Translations under genes and position numbers: made by a program | Assembly (NCBI GenBank): GCA_016286055.1 | Contig: JAEERW010000005.1 | Location: 186,001-250,000, forward strand | Origin: Bacteroidales bacterium | GTDB taxonomy: Bacteria; Bacteroidota; Bacteroidia; Bacteroidales; UBA3824 | Direction: 5' to 3' | Length of the DNA: 64,000 bases | Notes under the pieces: generated by a model | What the model saw: the letters and a program-made list of their open reading frames with translations, nothing else | Database searches by the model: none | Told to the model about the DNA's origin: nothing | Shown here: piece by piece, positions 57,611 to 64,000 of the stretch | Position numbering within the stretch: the first letter of the stretch is position 1 | Layout of the letters: each line of letters opens with the position of its first letter

Positions 57611-60600
57611 ATGAAAAGATTAACAACAATAGTAATTGCATTAGCAATAAGCTGTACAACAGTATTTTCGCAAACATACAACGATGCGGTAAATTATTAC
57701 AACCAAGGTAATACGGCACTTGGGCAATCGCAATTTGACCAGGCGATAGATTTGTTTCAAAAGTCGTCGGAAATTTTCAAGCAAATCGACAACACATCCA
57801 ACTTTCTCACCGCACAACACGCGTTGGCATCGGCATATATGTACAAAAACGATTTTGCCAACGCCCAAAAAATCATAACCTCCACAATAGAAGGCGCGGA
57901 ATCTCTAAATCCACCCAACGAAGACCTTGTGGCAGAGCTTTACAACATTCAGGCACAAATCTACTCCAGCACCCGCAAAATGCCAGAAGCCACAGAATAC
58001 TTCAACAAAACATACCAAATCTACCTAAAAAAATACGGAGAGGCAAACCGTAAAACAGCCAACGCCACCCGAAACTTGGCTTCTATAGAGGCTTTCACCG
58101 GCAACTCCGACTCAGCGATGGTGCATTTTGAAAAGGCCAAAAACACATTCTTGCAGCTTGATGGAGAAACATCCACAAACTTAATCGAAATTTACCTGTC
58201 GCTAGGACAGTTTGAAAACGCCAAGGGAAACTTAGAAAAGTCTGACGAATACTACAATTCAGCTTTGAATATTGTGGAAAAAACACAGCAAAATACTCAT
58301 TTTCTCGGCGACATTTACTCGGGTATAGGTGCCAACTACATTTCTAAGGGCGAACTCGAAAACGCCGATGCCTATATCTCCAAAGCAATCGACAGCAAAT
58401 CAAAACTTTACGGTGCTAATGCTGTGCAACTTTACAAAGACTATTACTATCAGGCTATACTGATGCATCAAAACAAAGAGCTTGACAGCGCACTAAAAGC
58501 CTACATCAAATCAGGTGACATTCTTTCAAAGTATTACGGCAACAAGCATCCCGACCTAGGAAACATCTACAACGCTATTGCTCTCATTCATGAAGCCAAT
58601 GAAAACGATGACAACGCTCTAAAATTTTTCAAGCGTGCTATGACAGTATTTAACGAAACTTACGGTCCAAGCTCTATCGATTACGCTCTCATTTGCAATA
58701 ATATAGGTATTGTAAATATGCATCAGGGAAAAAACACCGAAGCTGCCGAAAACTTTCAAAAAACTATTGATATTATCTCCAAAACGCACGGACCCCGAAA
58801 CGTAAAACTCATTGAGCCTTATCTAAACCTCGGCTCTGCCTATATGAATATGGGCGACTACACTAACGCCGTAATCAACTACCAAAAAAGCATTATGTGC
58901 AACATCGACCACTACACATTTGACAGCACCGACATTTTTAAAAACCCTAATTTTACCAAATACCAAAACGGAATCAAACTAATTGACGCTCTCAAAAACA
59001 AAGTGCGAGCCACTGTGCAGCTCTACGACAGCACCAAAAACAAAGAACTCTTGCCAAACGTGGTTGAAGGTGTTAAACGCACTGCCGACATTATCGACGA
59101 AGTAAGAAAAACCATCTCATCTGAAAACGACCGTATGTCGCTGAGCGCAATTTCTAAAGAAGTATTTGAAACGGGTCTTTATGCCGCAAATAAAATACAC
59201 GAATCCTCACCATATGATATGGCAAACTGCGCAGCTGCTTTTATGTTTTCAGAAAAGAGCAAGGCTGCCACACTGCTCGAAGCCCTGGCGCAGACTGGCG
59301 CAACCGAATTTTCCGACATCCCAGACGAACTAATAGCCGAGGAGAAAAACCTCTCCGACAAGATATCATATTTCAAAAAACTAATTGCCGAAGAGGAAAA
59401 CCACAAGTCTACTTCTTTTCTTAAAAACCAGCTTTTTGAAGTCACAAAAAAATACAATGAACTTATCGCACGCTTTGAAAAAGAATATCCCGAACACTAT
59501 GCAGCAAAATTTTCGCAAAAGATTCCATCTCTGTACGAAATACAACAGAATTTGGGTAACAACGAAATGCTTATCAGCTATTTTACCGGTCGTTACGAGC
59601 TCTATTGCATAGCTGTTACTAAAACCACCTGCACCATTTCTAACTATTGGGAAAGCCAAAACCAACTTGCAGCCACCACTGCTGCCATTGTTAAAAATAT
59701 AACTCAATACTCTGCCGAAAATATCGAAAAATACAAAGACCTTGCATATACATTCTATACCGACATTTTCCCGCAAAATATTCCTGCTGGCATCAACCGC
59801 ATTACCATAATTCCCGATGGAAGTCTATTTGTAATACCTTTTGAAGCTTTGCTTACTGAATCATGCGAAAAACTTGGTGCTCACTTTGGACAATTCCCAT
59901 TCTTGATAAAAAAATATCAAATCAACTACAACTATTCGTCGTTTCTTGCTCTTCGTCGTATGACACAGCCTCGCACCAATCTCAACATCAATTGGCTTGG
60001 TATTGCGCCCGCATTCGACGCCGAAAACCCGTGCACATTTAAGGGCGAACAGGTAAGGGCAATCCCCGAAACCGTTACCGAGGTGCAGGCAATATCCGAC
60101 AAAATCAACTCAGAAAAAATGCACGCTGAATACCTTCTGCGCAAAGATGCTTCGGAAACTGCCATCAAATCTACCGACCTGAGAAACTACAACATTATCC
60201 ACATTGCCACTCACGGCACTGTCAATAGCGAACATCCTGAACTTAGCGGACTTATGCTTTCGCAAAAAGAGGGAACTACCGACGACGGAATGCTCTACAA
60301 CGGTGAAATTTACAATCTCCGTCTTGATGCCGACCTGGTGGTGATGTCAGCCTGCGAGACTGGTCTGGGCAAGATTTCGCAAGGCGAAGGTGTGATTGGT
60401 CTTGGACGTTCGCTTATTTACGCCGGCGCTAAAAACATCGTCTGCTCGCTGTGGCAAGTATCCGACGCATCAACATCGGTTTTGATGACAAATTTTTACA
60501 CCAACATGCTCAAAAACAGCAAGAAAGACCAATTTACCTTTACCGACAAACTCCACAACGCCAAACTCAAAATGATTTCGGATGGTAAATTTGCACATCC

Positions 60601-60637
60601 TTATTTCTGGTCGCCGTTTATTATTATAGGTAAATAA
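57611..60637 (+). CDS. Secreted TPR-CHAT protein (caspase-like protease)
   Basis: A protein of 1008 residues from ATG 57611, which gives a signal peptide ending 'TTVFSQ'; an upstream start would spoil it. About ten TPR repeats (roughly 25-470) and a coiled-coil linker (about 540-660) precede a C-terminal CHAT domain (about 700-1008). The catalytic dyad is H868 in 'HIATHG' and C915 in 'SACETG'. CHAT proteases are separase/caspase relatives, often in signalling or defence, and this one should act outside the cytoplasm. Its stop directly abuts that of truA on the other strand. Confidence 0.92.
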   Translation: MKRLTTIVIALAISCTTVFSQTYNDAVNYYNQGNTALGQSQFDQAIDLFQKSSEIFKQIDNTSNFLTAQHALASAYMYKNDFANAQKIITSTIEGAESLNPPNEDLVAELYNIQAQIYSSTRKMPEATEYFNKTYQIYLKKYGEANRKTANATRNLASIEAFTGNSDSAMVHFEKAKNTFLQLDGETSTNLIEIYLSLGQFENAKGNLEKSDEYYNSALNIVEKTQQNTHFLGDIYSGIGANYISKGELENADAYISKAIDSKSKLYGANAVQLYKDYYYQAILMHQNKELDSALKAYIKSGDILSKYYGNKHPDLGNIYNAIALIHEANENDDNALKFFKRAMTVFNETYGPSSIDYALICNNIGIVNMHQGKNTEAAENFQKTIDIISKTHGPRNVKLIEPYLNLGSAYMNMGDYTNAVINYQKSIMCNIDHYTFDSTDIFKNPNFTKYQNGIKLIDALKNKVRATVQLYDSTKNKELLPNVVEGVKRTADIIDEVRKTISSENDRMSLSAISKEVFETGLYAANKIHESSPYDMANCAAAFMFSEKSKAATLLEALAQTGATEFSDIPDELIAEEKNLSDKISYFKKLIAEEENHKSTSFLKNQLFEVTKKYNELIARFEKEYPEHYAAKFSQKIPSLYEIQQNLGNNEMLISYFTGRYELYCIAVTKTTCTISNYWESQNQLAATTAAIVKNITQYSAENIEKYKDLAYTFYTDIFPQNIPAGINRITIIPDGSLFVIPFEALLTESCEKLGAHFGQFPFLIKKYQINYNYSSFLALRRMTQPRTNLNINWLGIAPAFDAENPCTFKGEQVRAIPETVTEVQAISDKINSEKMHAEYLLRKDASETAIKSTDLRNYNIIHIATHGTVNSEHPELSGLMLSQKEGTTDDGMLYNGEIYNLRLDADLVVMSACETGLGKISQGEGVIGLGRSLIYAGAKNIVCSLWQVSDASTSVLMTNFYTNMLKNSKKDQFTFTDKLHNAKLKMISDGKFAHPYFWSPFIIIGK

Positions 60638-61378
60638 TTAATATTCAACACATAACAGCACAAGACCGTGTGGTGGAGCAGTAAAACCTGCCGCCGCACG
60701 GTTTTTTGTTTCTATAATCTGAGGCATAGATTCGGGGGCTATTTTGCCAATACCCACATCAATGAGCGTGCCGGTAAGAATACGCACCATATTTTGAAGA
60801 AATCCATCGCCAGTGTAGTCGATATAGATTTCATTATCACGCTTATTAACAGATACTTCGGTAATAGTGCGGACGGTTGATTTTTTGATATGCTGATTGC
60901 CGCAAAACGACATAAAATCGTGTTTTCCAATAAGATACTTGGCAGCCTCGCGCATACGATCCACATCAATTACAGCGTCGGTGTAATGATAAATAAATTT
61001 ACGCTCAAACACATTGGGAATCAAACTATTATTGATACGATAGCGGTAAGTCTTGCCCTTGCAAGAGAATCTTGCGTGAAACCGTTCGTCGGCTTTTTCC
61101 ACACTCACCACAGCAATATCCTCAGGCAGATAGCGGTTTAGGTAGTTTAATATATAAGGTGTGGAGAATTTTTCGGGCAAGAGGAAATTAGCAACCTGAC
61201 CTAATGCGTGGACACCTGCATCGGTACGTCCGCTGCCCACCACATCCACCTGATTGCCAACCATTTGAGTAAGCACATCAGAAATTTTTCCCTGAATAGT
61301 TACTCCGCCATTGCGCTGAATTTGCCAACCATTATACTTGGTGCCGTCGTATTGAATTATAGCCTTGAAATTTTGCAT
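60638..61378 (-). CDS. truA: tRNA pseudouridine(38-40) synthase TruA
   Basis: A protein of 246 residues from ATG 61378, which aligns with the usual TruA start ('FKAIIQYDGTKYNGWQ'); an upstream ATG would add 18 residues with no family similarity. The catalytic aspartate is D53 in 'GSGRTDAGVHA'. It isomerises uridines 38-40 in the anticodon arm of several tRNAs. It is convergent with the CHAT gene with no base between the two stop codons. Confidence 0.96.
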   Translation of the reverse strand: MQNFKAIIQYDGTKYNGWQIQRNGGVTIQGKISDVLTQMVGNQVDVVGSGRTDAGVHALGQVANFLLPEKFSTPYILNYLNRYLPEDIAVVSVEKADERFHARFSCKGKTYRYRINNSLIPNVFERKFIYHYTDAVIDVDRMREAAKYLIGKHDFMSFCGNQHIKKSTVRTITEVSVNKRDNEIYIDYTGDGFLQNMVRILTGTLIDVGIGKIAPESMPQIIETKNRAAAGFTAPPHGLVLLCVEY

Positions 61379-61462
61379 TTTTGGTAAATCATTAAATCGC
61401 CGCAAGATATGAAAATTCTCAAATTCCTCCACATTTTTTAACCATTACTTAACTTTCACCTA

Positions 61463-61493
61463 TTGACTTCTTTCTATTTATTTCTTTCCTTTG
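61463..61493 (+). promoter_or_regulatory. Promoter of the MarR/GbsR efflux operon
   Basis: TTGA (61463-61466), 19 bp, TTCCTTTG (61486-61493); each box is one base off the Bacteroidetes consensus. Confidence 0.5.
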
Positions 61494-61552
61494 CGTCGTA
61501 AAAATTTAAAGACTTTTAGTCAGTTCGGAAATAATAGAACCAAACATAAGCA

Positions 61553-62035
61553 ATGCAAGACATCATTACCGATAAGGAAAGAGAAGAAAAACAAAGCGAA
61601 CTTGTGGAAATTATGGGCAGGATTTCCTGTCGTGGAGGAGGTACTGCTCTCTCAGGCAGAATCCTCGGATTGCTGTCGTTTCTCGACCAAGAGGAATTTA
61701 CTTTTGAAGAGATTGTCGACAGACTCAAAATTTCCAAATCGTCGGTTTCTACCACACTCAACCACTTGATGGAATCAGACAAAATTGAGTACATCACCTA
61801 TCCGGGTGACCGCAAACGGTATTTCCGCATCAAGGTCAACACCCCTAAAACTTTTATTCAGTCGCTGCGAAAATACATCGAACGGTTTGAAAAGGTAAAC
61901 CGTGCTGCACTCGATCTAAAAAAAGACCGCAACTCGCGCTCTGCCAAAAACATACAAGCGATGTTAAAATCACTCACTTTTTGGAAAGCACAAATGGACG
62001 AATACGAAAAAGAGTTCAACATCGACGAGTTATAA
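61553..62035 (+). CDS. MarR/GbsR-like transcriptional regulator
   Basis: A protein of 160 residues with a winged HTH (about 30-100): 'LSGRILGLLSFLDQEEFTFEEIV', 'LKISKSSVSTTLNHLMESDKIEYI' and 'RKRYFRIK' pieces. GbsR-type proteins lack the full MarR dimer domain and end in a coiled coil, as here. It heads an efflux operon, 32 bp before the tolC-like gene, and most likely represses it. Confidence 0.9.
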   Translation: MQDIITDKEREEKQSELVEIMGRISCRGGGTALSGRILGLLSFLDQEEFTFEEIVDRLKISKSSVSTTLNHLMESDKIEYITYPGDRKRYFRIKVNTPKTFIQSLRKYIERFEKVNRAALDLKKDRNSRSAKNIQAMLKSLTFWKAQMDEYEKEFNIDEL

Positions 62036-62067
62036 TCAAGTAACAATAAAAAACACAAGATAACAAA

Positions 62068-63366
62068 ATGAATTTCAAAAGAACATTAATGCTGATTGCG
62101 GCTGTGGCGGTAATTTCGGGTGCAAAAGCCCAAACCGACAGCACCGCAAACCAAGGGCCGCTTATCTTGACCCTCGATTCAGCAAAGGCGTACGCCGTAG
62201 AACACTCAAAAACAATGCGTACAGCCTCGCTCAACATTCAAAAAGCAGAATGGGCTAAATGGCAGAGCATCTCTAATATGCTCCTCAATGTGGATGGAAC
62301 TCTCAGTTACACCACAATGTTTGGTTACGTAATGAAACTCGGTGAAGGATTCGCCATTCCAAACAATGATGTGGGAACTCTCGGTATTACAGCCAGCGCC
62401 ACCGTCAATGGTCAGATGATTATGGCTGTAAAACTCAGCCAAATGGCAATAGATATGCAGAAACTTGCTCAAAAAGGAAACGAAAACGATGCAAGAGCAG
62501 CAGCCACCACCGCTTACCTCTCGGTTTTGATTGCACAAGAAAGCAAAAAGACCCTCATTGACAGCCGCGAAAACCTCGAAAAGAGTTACAACAATGTAGT
62601 TCAACTTGTTAACGTAGGTATGGCAGAGCAAACTTCCGCCGACCAAATAAAGGTGCAGTTGATGGTGTTAGACAACAACCTCCGCGCCGCCGACCGAAAT
62701 ATTCAGTTGGCAAAAAGTTCGCTTCTGTTGGCTCTCGGAGCAGAACCCAACACCGAATTGGTGCTCACCGAATCGTTAGACTATTTTTTTGTAAACGAAG
62801 AAATAGACCTTCCCGAAGGCGCACTCGACAACAGCATCACCGTTCAGCAGTTAGAAATGAACGTTAAAATGGCTCAAAAACAACTCACACTCACACGCTG
62901 GGCATACGGTCCTACCCTATCGGTGCAATACAGTTACAGCGGCAGAACCTATTTTGGCAAAGACGCAGGTATGAAACAAGCACCTAACTCGCTAACATTT
63001 GCGCTCAGAATTCCGATTTTCTCATCTGGAAACCGCTATGCGCAGTGCCGTCAGTCAAAAATCGACGTAGACATTGCCCAAACTCAGATGGAGCAGACTA
63101 TGGAACAGTTGCAAATTCAAGAATCGCAACTCAAATTCAACCTCAGCAACGCCATCGAAACCTACAACAGCAGCCGCGAATCGTTGCAACTTTACGAAAA
63201 AATATTCCGCAACAGCGTGCAGAAATTCAACGTAGGAACTATTTCGAGCAGCGACCTCATTACTGTTAACAACAACCTCTTGAATGCTCAAAGCACTTAT
63301 ATTCAGAGCCTTTACCAAGTAATGAATGCTCAAACCGAACTACTCAAACTTTATAACAACTTGTAA
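62068..63366 (+). CDS. TolC family outer-membrane efflux protein
   Basis: A protein of 432 residues, signal peptide ending 'SGAKA'. Two OEP units with long helices; 'LTLDSAKAYAVEHSKTMRTA' is the typical N-terminal strand-helix and 'FSSGNRYAQ' the start of the second unit. It forms the outer-membrane channel of a tripartite pump whose adaptor follows 12 bp later. The inner-membrane pump should be beyond the right edge. Confidence 0.94.
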   Translation: MNFKRTLMLIAAVAVISGAKAQTDSTANQGPLILTLDSAKAYAVEHSKTMRTASLNIQKAEWAKWQSISNMLLNVDGTLSYTTMFGYVMKLGEGFAIPNNDVGTLGITASATVNGQMIMAVKLSQMAIDMQKLAQKGNENDARAAATTAYLSVLIAQESKKTLIDSRENLEKSYNNVVQLVNVGMAEQTSADQIKVQLMVLDNNLRAADRNIQLAKSSLLLALGAEPNTELVLTESLDYFFVNEEIDLPEGALDNSITVQQLEMNVKMAQKQLTLTRWAYGPTLSVQYSYSGRTYFGKDAGMKQAPNSLTFALRIPIFSSGNRYAQCRQSKIDVDIAQTQMEQTMEQLQIQESQLKFNLSNAIETYNSSRESLQLYEKIFRNSVQKFNVGTISSSDLITVNNNLLNAQSTYIQSLYQVMNAQTELLKLYNNL

Positions 63367-63378
63367 AAAATAAACACA

Positions 63379-64000
63379 ATGATAAAAATAAAACATTATC
63401 CATTAGTATTGGCAGCAGCCGCATTGTTGCTGCCATCGTGCAGCGGCGAGTCTACTAACACTCAAACCGTTGAAGAAAAATCAGTTACCGTTTCGGTAAA
63501 GGAATTGCAAAAAGAAGACATTATGCGTGTGCTCACCCTTTCGAGCGTGTTGCAGCCCTACGAAAAAGTGGCTGTGGCTCCCGCTCTCCAAGGACGTATC
63601 ACCAACCTCTATGTAGAAGTGGGTCAAAACGTTAGCAAGGGTCAACTCGTAGCCAAAATGGACGAAACGCAGTATCTTTCTACCAAACTCAACTACGAAA
63701 ACTCTAAAAACGATTTTAACCGTATCAAGATTCTTAACGACAGCAACAACATTGCCAAGCAGACCTACGACCAAGCAAAATCGGGTCTCGACGTGTTGGA
63801 AACTTCGCTCAAAAATCTTGAACAAAACACCTACCTCCGCGCTCCTCTCTCGGGCGTTATTTCGGCACGTAACTACGAACCCGGCGAACTTTTCTCTGGT
63901 CAGGCTATCTACGAAATTGTGCAAATCAACACACTCAAAGCCCTTGCACAAATACCTGAAACATATTTTCCCGAAATCAAAGTGGGAATGAAGGTTAACG
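63379..64000 (+). CDS. RND/HlyD-type periplasmic adaptor lipoprotein (3' end missing)
   Basis: The frame starts at ATG 63379 and runs off the window after 207 codons. The lipobox 'LLLPSC' (C21) makes it a lipoprotein like AcrA. The first half-lipoyl motif ('LQGRITNLYVEVGQNVSKGQLVAKMD' pieces, about 73-97), a short hairpin and the second half ('LRAPLSGVISARNYEPGELF') are visible. Lipoyl domains joined by a short hairpin suit an RND pump, so an RND transporter gene is expected next. Confidence 0.92.
   Translation, partial: MIKIKHYPLVLAAAALLLPSCSGESTNTQTVEEKSVTVSVKELQKEDIMRVLTLSSVLQPYEKVAVAPALQGRITNLYVEVGQNVSKGQLVAKMDETQYLSTKLNYENSKNDFNRIKILNDSNNIAKQTYDQAKSGLDVLETSLKNLEQNTYLRAPLSGVISARNYEPGELFSGQAIYEIVQINTLKALAQIPETYFPEIKVGMKVN

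Noticed and set aside
60637-60640. Terminator between the CHAT gene and truA
   Set aside because: The stop codons are adjacent and no hairpin with a T run was found in the immediate surroundings.

Overview
The window looks like a chromosome segment of a Bacteroidetes bacterium, most likely of the order Bacteroidales. The reasons are a complete-order Na+-translocating NADH:quinone reductase operon, repeated promoters of the Bacteroidetes type (TTTG, 19-21 bp, TAnnTTTG), a type IX secretion (type B) C-terminal domain, SusC-independent secreted glycosidases, meso-diaminopimelate dehydrogenase, and many secreted TlpA-like and WG-repeat proteins. I see no rRNA, tRNA or CRISPR array. The first and last genes (nqrF and an RND/HlyD-type adaptor) run off the window.

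Layout. 1-5719 (minus): nqrABCDEF. 5972-10031 (plus): an Rpn-type nuclease gene and a GH2 beta-galactosidase. 10128-14894: accessory stretch with a KilA-N protein, a 5'-truncated DUF4143 ATPase fused to a 23-bp tandem repeat, a YafQ-type toxin-antitoxin pair, an ECF sigma factor and a HicAB pair. 11101-18633 also holds a family of small secreted paralogues and a probable anti-sigma factor. Three transcription units here share one promoter motif (TGTAA, 18 bp, GTCTA), which I read as the regulon of the local ECF sigma factor. 18872-23448: three tandem secreted thioredoxin-like proteins that each carry a second C-terminal CXXC. 23553-26741: ddh and groESL, with helically phased CTGACA repeats before groES. 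26809-27744: a three-gene DUF3791-DUF3990-DUF3791 cassette. 27840-32306: GH3 glycosidase and a short Dxs-like enzyme. 32519-37676: two AraC regulators, two alpha/beta hydrolases and an acyltransferase. 37729-40335: WG-repeat protein, a decayed DUF2442 gene and a membrane protein.

40363-53854 (minus) is a long efflux region. A YtrA-type GntR regulator sits with one ABC ATPase and three related membrane proteins. Downstream is a MacB-type exporter set with one ATPase, three permeases, two HlyD adaptors and one TolC, interrupted by a four-helix-bundle (S23) gene that is bracketed by inverted arrays of a 7-bp repeat. The same heptamer family also forms the stop codon region of the GH3 gene and part of the TolC reading frame. 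54015-61378 holds secreted proteins of unknown role, a T9SS type B protein divergent from a secreted TPR-CHAT (caspase-like) protein, and truA. 61553 to the end is a MarR/GbsR-regulated TolC/HlyD efflux operon.

The most interesting items are the ECF regulon, the heptamer-flanked S23 cassette, the phased CTGACA array before groESL and the dual-CXXC thioredoxin triplet.
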